Shown: positions 32,404 through 41,399 of the stretch, piece after piece | Numbering within the stretch: position 1 is the stretch's first letter | Layout: each line of letters opens with the position of its first letter | Position numbers and translations under genes: made by a program | Notes under the pieces: generated by a model | What the model was told of the DNA's origin: nothing | Seen by the model: the letters and a program-made list of their open reading frames with translations, nothing else | Database searches by the model: none | Assembly (NCBI GenBank): GCA_965370805.1 | Contig: CBDUVZ010000002.1 | Location: 1-64,000 of the forward strand | DNA: 64,000 nucleotides | Direction of reading: 5' to 3' | Source of the DNA: CBDUVZ01 sp965370805 | Lineage (GTDB): Bacteria > Hydrothermota > Tepidihabitantia > Tepidihabitantales > Tepidihabitantaceae

Positions 32404-33798
32404 ATGGTTGTGCTTCGAGCTACGGTCGTTCTCTTGCTGGCCGCTGAAGCAGCCGGCGGCCAGATGTTCTTCGGTTGCATCTGCTCAACCGATGTCCCTT
32501 TCGCCACCGGTCCCAACAACGGCCACAAACTGGCCTTTCAGAGTGAGCTTATCGGGATGCCGGACGATACCGTAACCCTGGTCTTTCAGTCGAGCCAGAG
32601 CATCCACAGTTGCATCGGCGTATTCGGACCCGGCGGCATCGATTGGACCCGACCGGTGTTGATGTATCCGGGACAGAATCCGGCAATCAACTTCGGCGCA
32701 GACGGTGACCGGCACCTGGTATGGCAGTTCCCGGATACTTCAGTCGGGTGGGAGGTGTACTACCGGAATTTCGAGTACCGGATGATGCCGGTGAACGTAA
32801 GCCGGACCATGGGGAACTCAATGCACCCCGACGTCTGGGCCGACCATCTCGGGCTGGCCCATGTGGTCTGGGAAGACCATTCGCACGACAAGCCGAGAAT
32901 CTATTACCGCACCTGCAATGTCAGCGGCACGGTTGGTGATACTTTCCTGGTTTCAGTCGACACCGTCGGGTGCTGCTTCCTGCCTTCGATAGAGATGTTC
33001 CCAGCAGACAGCGCACTGGTCGTCTTGTGGCAACAGGTCGATTCGGGCAGCTACACTCCATATTCAATCAGGCGGCGGTGCTGCTGGCACGGGGTGTGGC
33101 AGGCCGAGGAGACTCTGGCCCAGCACCACTTCCCTCTGCGGCATCCGTCCCTTGATTGCGGCTCACCATGGGAGGGATTCTCCGGTGCCTGGGAGGACAG
33201 TTCAAGCGGAAACATGGAAGTCCATTTCGAAGGCGGGAACCCGGGCGGTGGCTATCCGACTTTCGGACGCTCGACCGCGCCGGTGCTGGCTACCCTGGGT
33301 GATGTCTGGTCCTATCTCTTCTGGCAGGAAGACTCGGGCGGAACCCGCGACATCCTACACCACTTTAACTACAGGTCCGGCTGGTATGCCCAGGGATCGC
33401 TGAGACAGGCACTCCAGATTGAGGAGAGCGTTCGCTGGCCTGCGAATCTCGGAGCCCTGCTTGTCTGGACTCAAGGCGACGCCGAACCGTACAAGGTGAT
33501 GTGCGCGTACTTCGACTATCCGATACCGGTTGCCGAGGAACGAGCGGTGCCGGTTTCAGACCGACCTGTATCAGTCCAGCCCAACCCGATGCACGACCGG
33601 ACCGTAATCCGGCTCGCGGAAGGATTCTGCGGGAACGCGAATGTCGAAGTGACCGATGTCACCGGCAGGAAGATATGGTCCTGGACAGGGACGGACGCAC
33701 AGGTCGTCTGGGATGGAAAGGGATTGCCTTCCGGCGTTTACTTCGTCCGGGCGCGTGCCGGAGGAAAGGAGGCGGTAGCCGAGGTTGTGAAGTTCTAG
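32404..33798 (+). CDS. secreted protein of unknown function with sorting domain
   Basis: 464 residues. AAGGAGG lies 5 nt before the ATG. Short signal peptide (about 1-18, MVVLRATVVLLLAAEAAGG). The body is beta-rich with repeated WQF, VWED, LWQQ and FWQED words, spaced like a sialidase/BNR-type propeller, but no Asp-box is clear. Several cysteines (CICS, CCF, RRCCW) suggest disulfides. The last 80 residues form the sorting domain: VQPNPM, VTDVTGRKIWSW and SGVYFVRARAG. Its stop overlaps by 4 nt the stop of the convergent small gene. Confidence 0.75.
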   Translation: MVVLRATVVLLLAAEAAGGQMFFGCICSTDVPFATGPNNGHKLAFQSELIGMPDDTVTLVFQSSQSIHSCIGVFGPGGIDWTRPVLMYPGQNPAINFGADGDRHLVWQFPDTSVGWEVYYRNFEYRMMPVNVSRTMGNSMHPDVWADHLGLAHVVWEDHSHDKPRIYYRTCNVSGTVGDTFLVSVDTVGCCFLPSIEMFPADSALVVLWQQVDSGSYTPYSIRRRCCWHGVWQAEETLAQHHFPLRHPSLDCGSPWEGFSGAWEDSSSGNMEVHFEGGNPGGGYPTFGRSTAPVLATLGDVWSYLFWQEDSGGTRDILHHFNYRSGWYAQGSLRQALQIEESVRWPANLGALLVWTQGDAEPYKVMCAYFDYPIPVAEERAVPVSDRPVSVQPNPMHDRTVIRLAEGFCGNANVEVTDVTGRKIWSWTGTDAQVVWDGKGLPSGVYFVRARAGGKEAVAEVVKF

Positions 33799-34124
33799 CC
33801 GGGTTCCGGGTTGACCGGGAACCAGTGGACTTCGGTGTACATATTGGACAGGTGAGAGCAGGACCGTTCGAGCAACTCCATCAGGTGTTCAACTGAGCCG
33901 GCTTCCGGATAGAGACGTTTGACCTTGGCCGCGAGGTCGGCGGTGATTGCGGCGCGGACTTCGTCCGCCTGCTGGTCGTCCTGCAGCAGGAATTCGAGCG
34001 CCAGGCCGGACCCGGTCCTGTTCCACCCGACCCGGGCCGCGTTTTGCTTGTACAGAGAGTGAATGACCTCGAAATAGGGGCGGTTGACATCGACCGGCTG
34101 CAAAGTCCACAGTTCGTCAGTCAC
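33795..34124 (-). CDS. small protein of unknown function
   Basis: 109 residues, GTG start at 34124. No recognisable domain, signal or membrane segment. It is acidic and probably alpha/beta (EFLLQDDQQADEVRAAITADLAAKVKRL). A promoter with its -10 box 6 nt before the GTG supports the start and suggests a leaderless mRNA. The stop overlaps the convergent secreted-protein gene. Confidence 0.6.
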   Translation of the reverse strand: MTDELWTLQPVDVNRPYFEVIHSLYKQNAARVGWNRTGSGLALEFLLQDDQQADEVRAAITADLAAKVKRLYPEAGSVEHLMELLERSCSHLSNMYTEVHWFPVNPEPG

Positions 34125-34130
34125 GCTGCA

Positions 34131-34159
34131 AGGATACAGCGTTGACGTTCGTAGCGCAA
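34131..34159 (-). promoter_or_regulatory. leaderless promoter of small gene
   Basis: Minus-strand TTGCGC (34154-34159), 17-nt spacer, TATCCT (34131-34136), then 6 nt to the GTG at 34124. No Shine-Dalgarno. Confidence 0.55.
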
Positions 34160-34235
34160 CCGGGGCCTGGGGATACGATCCGGGATCCGGAGGACCGGAT
34201 GCCGGTCATGTCCCCGTCCGCGGTATCGAAGGGCT

Positions 34236-34269
34236 GGCCTGCGGAACGGCGGTTGCCGCCCCGCAGGCC
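34236..34269 (-). terminator. hairpin terminator after hcp
   Basis: Arms GGCCTGCGG (34236-34244) and CCGCAGGCC (34261-34269) with an inner GGCGG/CCGCC pairing, 28 nt after the hcp stop. Confidence 0.65.
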
Positions 34270-34296
34270 GTAGCGGATACGTCGAAGGAGGTCTTG

Positions 34297-35952
34297 TTAT
34301 CCGCCGAGAATCGCCTTCAGGTCCTCGTCAGCCGTGGTCGTCGGCATGATGCTGAACTTGTCGACCAGCACCTTGAGCACGTTCGGGGTGATGAACGCGG
34401 GCAGGGTCGGGCCAAGCCGGATGTTCTTGATGTCGAGGTAGAGCAGGGTAAGGAGGATGGCGACCGCTTTCTGTTCGTACCAGGAGATGATCATCGACAG
34501 CGGGAGTTCGTTGACCCCGACGTTGAACGCCTTGGCGAGCGCCAGCGCAATCTGGATCGCCGAGTAGGCGTCGTTGCACTGGCCGATGTCGAGCAGGCGC
34601 GGGATGCCGTCGATGTCGCCGAAGTCGAGCTTGTTGAACCGGTACTTGCCGCAGGCCAGGGTCAGGATGATGCAGTCCTTTGGCACTTTCTGCGCGAACT
34701 CGGTGAAGTAGTTGCGGCCGGACTTGGCGCCGTCGCACCCGCCGACCAGGAAGAAGTGCTTGATTTTCCCGGCCTTTACCGCTGCGATGACTTTGTCGGC
34801 CACACCGAGCACGGCGTTGCGGCCGAACCCAACGGTGATGGTTTTCTCCGGTGCATCCTCCGTGAACCCGGGCGCGGCGAGCGCGGCTTCGATTACGGGC
34901 GTGAAGTCCTTGCTCGCACCGATATGGGTGACACCGGGCCAGGCGACGAGACCGGTCGTGAAGATCCGTTCCTTGTAGTTGTCGCGCGGTTTCTGGATGC
35001 AGTTGGTCGTCATCAGAATCGCCCCCGGGAACTCGGCGAATTCCTTCTGCTGGTCCTGCCAGGCCCCGCCGTAGTTGCCGACCAGGTGCTTGTACGCCTT
35101 GAGCTTCGGGTATCCGTGGCAGGGCAGCATCTCACCGTGGGTGTAAACGTTGATGCCCTTGCCTTCGGTCTGCTTGAGCAGTTCTTCGAGATCCTTGAGG
35201 TCGTGACCGGACACGACAATCGCCTTGCCCTTGATCGGGGTGACCCGTACTGCTGTCGGCTCAGGATGACCGTAGGTCGTGGTGTTGGCCGCGTCGAGGA
35301 GTTCCATCGCCTTGAAGTTGATCTCGCCGACCTTGAGGCAGGCGCCGAGCAGTTCGTCCACGGTCAGGTCCTCCCGGGTCAGGAGGTTGAGCGCGGCGTG
35401 CATCATGGCGTAGAGCTCTTCGGATTCCCGGCCCAGGATGTGGGCGTGGTCCGCGTACGCGGCTAAGCCTTTGAGCCCGATTATTGCCAGTTCGATCAGG
35501 TCGGCGACATCGTTGCCGAACCGCTCGCGGCGTCCGGTGATTGCGACATCCCGACCTTGGGCCACGAGTCCGTCGATGTCCGGAGCCGGGGTCCAAGCCG
35601 CGGGTCCGGACAGGACTTCGGGTGCTTTTCCTGCTTTCTCACACGCCTCTTCATACAGGCTTGTTGCTCTGTCACGAACCTGGGCCGCCTTCCGGAGTAA
35701 ACCCTGCAGCCGTTCGGGGTCGAAGTCGACGTTGGTGATTGTGGTGAACAGCGCTTCGGCAGTGAAGGTGTTCACTTCATCATCAGTCGCGCCCAGTTCG
35801 TGGGCCCGGTGGGCGTACATCGCGATGCCTTTGGTCGCGTGAATCAGCAGGTCCTGAAGGATTGCGGTCGTTTCGTCCTTGCCGCAGACACCCTTGACCG
35901 TGCAGCCGGTGCCTTTCGCGGTCTGTTCGCACTGGTAGCAGAACATGCTCAT
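34297..35952 (-). CDS. hcp: hybrid-cluster protein (hydroxylamine reductase)
   Basis: 551 residues, the usual length. The N-terminal cysteines C5, C8, C17 and C23 (C-x2-C-x8-C-x5-C) match the anaerobe type that carries a [4Fe-4S] cluster. Hybrid-cluster ligands are visible in [22 protein letters not shown] and [14 protein letters not shown], followed by LACGKYRFN and [13 protein letters not shown]. Cytosolic. Hcp reduces NO (and hydroxylamine) and protects against nitrosative stress. AAGGAG lies upstream of the ATG. The Rrf2 regulator lies 66 nt upstream on the same strand with no promoter seen between them, so both are probably one operon under the palindromic operator at 36466. No Hcr reductase gene is nearby. 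Confidence 0.96.
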   Translation of the reverse strand: MSMFCYQCEQTAKGTGCTVKGVCGKDETTAILQDLLIHATKGIAMYAHRAHELGATDDEVNTFTAEALFTTITNVDFDPERLQGLLRKAAQVRDRATSLYEEACEKAGKAPEVLSGPAAWTPAPDIDGLVAQGRDVAITGRRERFGNDVADLIELAIIGLKGLAAYADHAHILGRESEELYAMMHAALNLLTREDLTVDELLGACLKVGEINFKAMELLDAANTTTYGHPEPTAVRVTPIKGKAIVVSGHDLKDLEELLKQTEGKGINVYTHGEMLPCHGYPKLKAYKHLVGNYGGAWQDQQKEFAEFPGAILMTTNCIQKPRDNYKERIFTTGLVAWPGVTHIGASKDFTPVIEAALAAPGFTEDAPEKTITVGFGRNAVLGVADKVIAAVKAGKIKHFFLVGGCDGAKSGRNYFTEFAQKVPKDCIILTLACGKYRFNKLDFGDIDGIPRLLDIGQCNDAYSAIQIALALAKAFNVGVNELPLSMIISWYEQKAVAILLTLLYLDIKNIRLGPTLPAFITPNVLKVLVDKFSIMPTTTADEDLKAILGG

Positions 35953-36018
35953 TGGTTCTTCTCCTTTGATTGAGCTATTGCTGGATTTGTCCTTTCTGCG
36001 TCGATGCGGATGATTCTC

Positions 36019-36450
36019 CTACTTGCGGGCATATCTGCCTCCGAGTTCAAGAGTAAAATCAGACAGCTTCGTGTTCCTCAGCTTGTCGGCAACCTGTCGG
36101 TTGATCGATTCGAGGAAACCGCCGAGCGCGCACCGGCGACGTCCACAGACCGGCTTGCGGAACATGCACTTCGCAACTTTGAGCGGACCCTCGACCGCCT
36201 CGTAGATCTGCTTCAGAGTTATCTTCTCAGCCGGACGCGCCAGCTTCGAGCCGCCGGCCGGCCCGCGTACGGAGCGGACAATCCCGGCTCGCTGGAGTAC
36301 AAGCAACACTTTCGCAAGATGCGCTTCCGACGCCTCCAGTCTCTCCGCGATGTTCCGCGTCCGCAGCAACCGGTCAGGCGTACCTGCCATCAGCGCGGCA
36401 GCGTGAAGGGCGAGGGCGGCGGCCTCGGATATCTTGAACAGGCTGGCCAT
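36019..36450 (-). CDS. Rrf2-family transcription regulator, NsrR-like
   Basis: 143 residues: N-terminal winged helix (about 1-75, with ERLEASEAHLAKVLLVLQRAGIVRSVRGPAGG) and an Fe-S binding loop with C95, C102 and C107 (C-x6-C-x4-C), close to the three-cysteine pattern of IscR and NsrR. Together with hcp downstream this points to an NO- or redox-sensing repressor with a [4Fe-4S] or [2Fe-2S] cluster. AGGAG lies 5 nt before the ATG. A perfect palindrome just after its own -10 box suggests autoregulation. Which cluster and signal it uses is inference. Confidence 0.9.
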   Translation of the reverse strand: MASLFKISEAAALALHAAALMAGTPDRLLRTRNIAERLEASEAHLAKVLLVLQRAGIVRSVRGPAGGSKLARPAEKITLKQIYEAVEGPLKVAKCMFRKPVCGRRRCALGGFLESINRQVADKLRNTKLSDFTLELGGRYARK

Positions 36451-36465
36451 TGAATCTCCTGATAT

Positions 36466-36479
36466 TACCTATTTAGGTA
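36466..36479. promoter_or_regulatory. palindromic operator TACCTA-TT-TAGGTA
   Basis: Perfect 6-bp inverted repeat with a 2-nt centre, between the -10 box (36482-36487) and the Shine-Dalgarno of the Rrf2 gene, where a bound repressor would block transcription of rrf2-hcp. Confidence 0.75.
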
Positions 36480-36481
36480 TC

Positions 36482-36509
36482 ACAATACATAAATTGGACT
36501 CCCGGTCAA
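36482..36509 (-). promoter_or_regulatory. promoter of rrf2-hcp operon
   Basis: Minus-strand TTGACC (36504-36509), 16-nt spacer, TATTGT (36482-36487), directly followed by the palindrome. Confidence 0.75.
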
Positions 36510-36537
36510 GGGAATCGATTCCGGGGAACCGTCGCGT

Positions 36538-37677
36538 TCAGGCGGTTGCCGCGAGCAAAGCACGGGCGGCCGCTTCCGCGCCGTCGGTCGGGTGTCTGCC
36601 GAAGCCACTTTCAGCCATCTGCCTCAGTCGTCCGGCCCGGCGCAGCCCGGATACAGTCAGACCGAGTCGTTCCGCGTCCGGGACGGCTGTAACCGGGAGG
36701 CAGACGCCTTGCTCCTCTGCGAACCGGCAGTTCAGCGGCGCGAACGGGCCGATGTGCGGCAGCAAGACAAACATCGGCAGGCCCAGACCGACCGCCCAGA
36801 TAGTACGTTCGTGCGCGGCCGCGACCATGACGTCGAGCTGCGGGAACGTCTCCGCGGTGACGGTGGTTTCCTGTCGGCGGCTGTCGAAGACGATGACCTG
36901 CAGGGACCGGGCCGATGCCGGCAGCCGGCGGTGCAGCCGTCCGGATTCCTTCGGGTCGGTGCCGGCGAAGACGATCACCCGGTGACCGACGTCGAGGCAG
37001 GACCTGACGCCGTCGACGATGAGCCGGACGTGCGGCCTCGGATATGCGCCCGAAGTGAAGAAGCCGATAGCCAGCGGTGTATCCGAGTTCAGCCTGCGAA
37101 GTCTTGCTTTAAACGCCGATTCGGCCAGCCGGACGAGTTCGGGTTCGATGACCAGACCGGTGACGGATAGCGCTGACCGCTTGACGCCCAACGCCTGAAG
37201 CCCGGAAGCGGTTGATTCGAGCGGCGCAAAGGTGCGCCAGGCATCAGGAACCGCGGCAACAGGCGGGGCCGCGATTTCCGCATGAAGGTATGCAACCCGG
37301 CAGACCGGGGCGAGGATATGAGCTACAAGCGGATGCTCGACCAGGCAGATGCCGGTGAATCCGGCCAGGCGTTTCCTGAGTGACGAACCGAGAACGGCAA
37401 GCTGCAATGGTGACGGCTTCCCGCTTTTGCGCAGCCGGTTGTAGATGCCGGTCCGGATACCACCCTGCGCCCCGGCGTGATAGAGTGAGCGGGCCAGGTT
37501 CCAGGCGTACTTCGACGTACCCGAGCATACCTGGTCAAGGGTGACCTGCGACAGTATCTCCTGTCCGGACTCCGGCAGACGGGAAAAAGCAAGCAGGACC
37601 GAGTCAAGGTAGGAAGGGTGACCTCGCCCGATTTCACTGGAGATGGCAATGAGGCGCAGTCCGGCTGAATCGGTCAT
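36538..37677 (-). CDS. GT-B glycosyltransferase-like protein (GT28/MurG-type fold)
   Basis: 379 residues. N-terminal ISSEIGRGHPSYLDSVLLAF resembles the GGGH-type start of MurG and diacylglycerol glucosyltransferases. The second half has IGFFTSGAYPRPH, VIVFAGTDPKESG and a late block LDVMVAAAHERTIWAVGLGLPMFVLLPHIGPFAPLNCRFAEE, which resembles the UDP-sugar site, but the usual EA-G-P dyad is altered. It may be an inactive or divergent transferase. ATG overlaps the hydrolase stop (ATGA), so it belongs to the fpg operon. Confidence 0.6.
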   Translation of the reverse strand: MTDSAGLRLIAISSEIGRGHPSYLDSVLLAFSRLPESGQEILSQVTLDQVCSGTSKYAWNLARSLYHAGAQGGIRTGIYNRLRKSGKPSPLQLAVLGSSLRKRLAGFTGICLVEHPLVAHILAPVCRVAYLHAEIAAPPVAAVPDAWRTFAPLESTASGLQALGVKRSALSVTGLVIEPELVRLAESAFKARLRRLNSDTPLAIGFFTSGAYPRPHVRLIVDGVRSCLDVGHRVIVFAGTDPKESGRLHRRLPASARSLQVIVFDSRRQETTVTAETFPQLDVMVAAAHERTIWAVGLGLPMFVLLPHIGPFAPLNCRFAEEQGVCLPVTAVPDAERLGLTVSGLRRAGRLRQMAESGFGRHPTDGAEAAARALLAATA

Positions 37678-38528
37678 TTGTATTCAGCCAGGACGGTGAT
37701 GTCGGAGCGCACTGCCGCACCTAGAAGCCAGGGGCGATTTCGGTCGTCTCCTTCGAGGTAGTAGCGCAGGAAGGCGGTCAGGTATGTCCGTACCGCCCGG
37801 AGTTGGGACTGACGGTTGAACGGCTCGAACCGGTCCTCGATGGCATTGGTGTGGTCGAGGTAGCCGTTGTGGCCGGCGTTGCGGATGCACAAGTAGAAGC
37901 AGGGGGCGGAGCAGGGGTCGTAGAACTGATTCCGCACATTCTCCGCTCGTGCGGTGCGGTCATTCTCTCCGGCCAGAACCAGCACTGGGATGTCCAAGCT
38001 CTCCACATGGGTCGCCCGCGAAACCAGGTAGGGTGACAGACCGGCAACCGCTCTCACGTGCCGGCCGCAGTCGCGACGGGCGGCCAGAAAAGCGGCGCCA
38101 CCGCCCATCGAATGACCAACCAGCGCAGCATTGCGTGGATTCAGTCCGACCCCGGGAAGCTCATTGAGGCTGTCGAGGAATACGAGCGCGGCCAGCATGT
38201 CGTTGGCGAGGCGCGCTGGCGGACGGAACAGTCCGGGGTCCGGATATCCGGGTACGAGGACGTAGAACCCGTGGGAAGACAGGTGGCGGCAGATGCTGTC
38301 GTAGCGGTCGATGCCGGCAAGGAAGCCGTGGCCGAACACGACCGCGGGTCGGTCACCGGGAATCGTGTCGTCGCGAACAGGCTTGTAGAGAATGCTTCTG
38401 AATCGGCGTGCGCCGGATGGGACTTCGATATGAGTGGTATCGACCTGCCACAGCCCCGGCCTATCCGGCGGAGCGAAACTCACCGCGGTGGAAACTGCCA
38501 GGAGCAGGGTGAGAAACAGGTCCCTCAC
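37674..38528 (-). CDS. secreted alpha/beta hydrolase (dienelactone hydrolase/chlorophyllase-like)
   Basis: 284 residues from the GTG at 38528, which overlaps the fpg stop in a GTGA; the long upstream frame is a shadow of fpg. Signal peptide VRDLFLTLLLAVSTAVSFA. Motifs: PAVVFGHGFLAG (oxyanion region), nucleophile elbow GHSMGGGAA, VLVLAGENDRTA (catalytic Asp near 211) and NAGHNGYLDH (His). Six cysteines suggest disulfides. Likely a periplasmic or secreted esterase; substrate unknown. Confidence 0.82.
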   Translation of the reverse strand: MRDLFLTLLLAVSTAVSFAPPDRPGLWQVDTTHIEVPSGARRFRSILYKPVRDDTIPGDRPAVVFGHGFLAGIDRYDSICRHLSSHGFYVLVPGYPDPGLFRPPARLANDMLAALVFLDSLNELPGVGLNPRNAALVGHSMGGGAAFLAARRDCGRHVRAVAGLSPYLVSRATHVESLDIPVLVLAGENDRTARAENVRNQFYDPCSAPCFYLCIRNAGHNGYLDHTNAIEDRFEPFNRQSQLRAVRTYLTAFLRYYLEGDDRNRPWLLGAAVRSDITVLAEYK

Positions 38529-39370
38529 TTCAGGAGCCGGGATAGACGCCGGTCGGCCAGAATCCTGCCGCCGGTCTGGCATCCCGGGCAGTAGTAGGTA
38601 GTTGATTCCTTGTAGCTGACGCGGCGGACCCGATCTCCGCACTTCGGGCAGGGCTGGTCGAGCCGGTTGTGGACCCGCAGGAACGTCCGGTCGCGGCGGT
38701 CGGGGAGATGGTCGAGCGTCTTGAGATGCAGGATTGCGTCGAGCAGGACCTTCTTTACGCCCATGTAGAGCCGGATGGACTCCTCGGGCTTGAGTGCCCC
38801 GGTCTGCTGGAACGGAGAAAGCCGGGCTTCGAACAGGATTTCGTCCGAGTAGCAATTGCCAATACCACCGACTGCCCGCTGGTCGGTCAGGAACCTCTTC
38901 ACGGTCCGGTTGCGGCGCTTGAGCGCGGAACGGAGCCGGCTCAGGGTGAACTGCGGACCGAGCGGGTCCAGGCCGAGTTGGGCAATCCATTCCACGTTCT
39001 GCACATCGGTGACGAGGTGGACCGCGACCCGGCGCTTGGAACCGGACTCGGCAACACGCAGGTCGGTCTTGTTGTCCAGATGCAGGGCGAGGAGATGGTG
39101 ACGGGTCATCGGCTGGTTTGACGGGATGGTGATAAGACGGCCATTGAGCATCAAGTGGACGCAGAGATGGAGTTTGCTGTCGGTATTCAGGCTGAGGAAC
39201 TTGCCCAGTCGCGAGATACTGCGGATATGGCCTTCCTTGAGTGCTTCGAGCGACGGGTCAACGGTCTTGAGCGTGGCGGGATGGCGCAATGTCGCGCCCA
39301 GGATGCGGCGCCCAGCCAGGGTCAGTCGCAGCCGGTCCTTGACGATTTCCAGTTCGGGCAGTTCAGGCAC
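38525..39370 (-). CDS. mutM: formamidopyrimidine-DNA glycosylase
   Basis: 281 residues from the GTG at 39370, giving (M)PELPELE, so that Pro2 (nucleophile) and Glu3 are at their required places; the longer frame to 39565 has no sense. Removes 8-oxoguanine and FaPy and cuts the strand. Further marks: LGKFL with Lys near 54, GGIGNCYSDEILFEARLSP (helix-two-turn-helix) and a C-terminal zinc finger CPKC ... CPGC. No Shine-Dalgarno is seen; the -10 box ends 5 nt before the GTG, so the mRNA may be leaderless. Confidence 0.95.
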   Translation of the reverse strand: MPELPELEIVKDRLRLTLAGRRILGATLRHPATLKTVDPSLEALKEGHIRSISRLGKFLSLNTDSKLHLCVHLMLNGRLITIPSNQPMTRHHLLALHLDNKTDLRVAESGSKRRVAVHLVTDVQNVEWIAQLGLDPLGPQFTLSRLRSALKRRNRTVKRFLTDQRAVGGIGNCYSDEILFEARLSPFQQTGALKPEESIRLYMGVKKVLLDAILHLKTLDHLPDRRDRTFLRVHNRLDQPCPKCGDRVRRVSYKESTTYYCPGCQTGGRILADRRLSRLLK

Positions 39371-39375
39371 GCATA

Positions 39376-39403
39376 AGACTAGGAAAGGATGACGCTGCGT
39401 CAA
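39376..39403 (-). promoter_or_regulatory. leaderless promoter of mutM
   Basis: Minus-strand TTGACG (39398-39403), 16-nt spacer, TAGTCT (39376-39381), then 5 nt to the GTG. Confidence 0.65.
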
Positions 39404-39421
39404 CCCGGTGTATTTCGCGAC

Positions 39422-39449
39422 TTGACAGCTCCCGGGAACCGGGTATGAT
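39422..39449 (+). promoter_or_regulatory. promoter of ABC exporter operon
   Basis: TTGACA (39422-39427), 16-nt spacer, TATGAT (39444-39449), giving a leader of about 160 nt before the TTG at 39615. Confidence 0.75.
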
Positions 39450-39614
39450 GGTGACTTCAAGCTGTGAGTTGTATGATGATCAGGAACTGAAATACCAACA
39501 CCGGCGTTGAGCCTGTCGGGCAGTCCCGAGGCTTGCGCGGATGCACACAATCGGGTAAAGTCCAAACTGAAGACAAATCAGTATGTGTTTGAGATGAACT
39601 GGAGAGCGTAGACC

Positions 39615-41399
39615 TTGTTTTACCACGGAGCAGGCCTGAGCGACGAAGAGACCAAGCCAACCGGTAAGGCTTCGGTCTACATCAGACGGCTGTGGCCGTT
39701 TTTCCGGACCTATCTGGGCCGGGTCATTGCGGCCGGGGGCCTGGTCCTGGTGTCGACCGGGCTGGGTCTGCTCGGGCCGCTGCTCCTGAAGCGGGCGATT
39801 GACGTCAATATCGGGGGCGGAGACCTGGGCGGTCTGGCGGTCACTTCGCTTGTCTACCTCGGGCTGCAGGGCGGGGTTTTCTTTGCCACCTTTTTCCAGA
39901 TGGTGTGGCTGTTCCAGGTGGGTGAATCCGGAGCCGCGGACCTGAAGCAGGCCGTGTTCCGCCACCTGCTCGACGTACCGGTCTCCTTCTTCGACAAGCA
40001 TCCGGTCGGCAAGCTGATTTCCCGGGTCGAGAGCGACACCGAAGCGCTGAAGATGCTCTTCACCCGCACTTCGGTGATGCTCCTGCAGAGCGCCCTGATG
40101 CTGGTCGGGATGAGCCTGATCATGGCTCTGACCAGTTGGCGTTTGTACCTTCTTGTGCTGGCCCTGATGCCGCCTTTTATTATCGCGTTCTGGGTGTTCC
40201 AGCGCAAGGTAAGACCGGTTTACATCGGGGTCCGGCGTTCGGTCGCGGAGATCAACAGCCTGGTCAGCGAAGCGCTCAAAGGCCTGCCGGTTGTCCAGGT
40301 GTTCTGCCGGCAGCAGTGGTTCGCGGACCGGATGAACAACCTGAACCGGCAGAAGTATCGGGGCGAGATGAAAGCGATGACGCTCTGGTACACGGTCTGG
40401 TTCCTGGTTGATTTCGGCGAAGTGCTGGGGCTCGGGCTGGTCCTTGGTTTCGGCGGGATGATGGCGCTGCGCGGTGACTTGACTATCGGCACCCTGTTCA
40501 TGTTTGTGGCATACATCACCCGGCTTTTCTGGCCGCTCCGGATGATCTCCGACCAGATAAACGTGATGCAGCGGGCTTTTGCATCCGCGGAGCGGGTGTT
40601 CGGGATGCTTGACCAGAAACCGGAGCCGGAAGGCGAACAGATTGACGGACAGTTGAGCCTCAGGGAAGGAATTGTGTTCGAGAAAGTCGGGTTTGCGTAC
40701 GACGGTGAGAAGTTCGTGCTGAACGACATCGACCTGGTGGTGCGCAAGGGTGAGAAAGTGGCCCTGGTGGGCGAGACCGGCGGGGGCAAGAGTTCGATCG
40801 TGAACCTGGTCCTCAAGTTCTACACTGCGCAGCAGGGCCGGATTCTGTTCGACGGGCGGAACCTGGCGGACATGGACCGGCACCAGTTGCGCGGAACGGT
40901 CGGGTTCGTACCCCAGGAAGTCATCATGTTCCCGGGCACAGTGCTCGACAACCTGCGAATGATGGACTCGACCGTGCCGCGCGAAACGGTAATCGAAGCG
41001 GCGAAGCGGGCGAGGATTCATGAAGCGGTGCTCAAGTTCCCGAACGGATACGACACCAACCTGATTGAGCGCGGGGTGAATTTCTCGCTCGGCGAGCGGC
41101 AATTGCTGGCATTCGCCCGGGCCCTGGTGTTCGACCCGCAGATACTGATTCTGGACGAAGCCACTTCCTCGGTTGACCCGCACACCGAGCAACTGATTCA
41201 GGAAGGCCTGGCTGAACTGCTTGTTGGCAGGACCGCGATTATTGTGGCCCACCGGCTGGCCACAATCCAGATGGTTGACCGGATCATCGTGGTGCACAAG
41301 GGTCGGATTGCCGAGCAGGGAAGCCATGAAGAATTGCTGGCTCAGGACGGGCTGTACGCCCGATTCTACAAGCTGCAATACGTTGGCGGGCAAGCATGA
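39615..41399 (+). CDS. ABC exporter subunit A (fused permease-ATPase; degenerate signature motif)
   Basis: 594 residues, TTG start with GGAG about 10 nt upstream. Six-helix type IV ABC exporter domain (about 25-335) followed by the ATPase (about 350-594). Walker A GETGGGKSS, Q-loop VPQEVIMF, Walker B LILDEATSSVD with catalytic Glu, H-loop VAHRLATI. The signature is NFSLGERQL instead of LSGGQ. It overlaps the second exporter gene by 4 nt (ATGA). The two would form a heterodimer like TM287/288 or BmrCD, exporting drugs or lipids; substrate unknown. Confidence 0.93.
   Translation: MFYHGAGLSDEETKPTGKASVYIRRLWPFFRTYLGRVIAAGGLVLVSTGLGLLGPLLLKRAIDVNIGGGDLGGLAVTSLVYLGLQGGVFFATFFQMVWLFQVGESGAADLKQAVFRHLLDVPVSFFDKHPVGKLISRVESDTEALKMLFTRTSVMLLQSALMLVGMSLIMALTSWRLYLLVLALMPPFIIAFWVFQRKVRPVYIGVRRSVAEINSLVSEALKGLPVVQVFCRQQWFADRMNNLNRQKYRGEMKAMTLWYTVWFLVDFGEVLGLGLVLGFGGMMALRGDLTIGTLFMFVAYITRLFWPLRMISDQINVMQRAFASAERVFGMLDQKPEPEGEQIDGQLSLREGIVFEKVGFAYDGEKFVLNDIDLVVRKGEKVALVGETGGGKSSIVNLVLKFYTAQQGRILFDGRNLADMDRHQLRGTVGFVPQEVIMFPGTVLDNLRMMDSTVPRETVIEAAKRARIHEAVLKFPNGYDTNLIERGVNFSLGERQLLAFARALVFDPQILILDEATSSVDPHTEQLIQEGLAELLVGRTAIIVAHRLATIQMVDRIIVVHKGRIAEQGSHEELLAQDGLYARFYKLQYVGGQA

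Noticed and set aside
34084..35466. 460-codon + strand frame opposite hcp
   Set aside because: Shadow of hcp with no recognisable domain; hcp has the full Cys pattern and Shine-Dalgarno.
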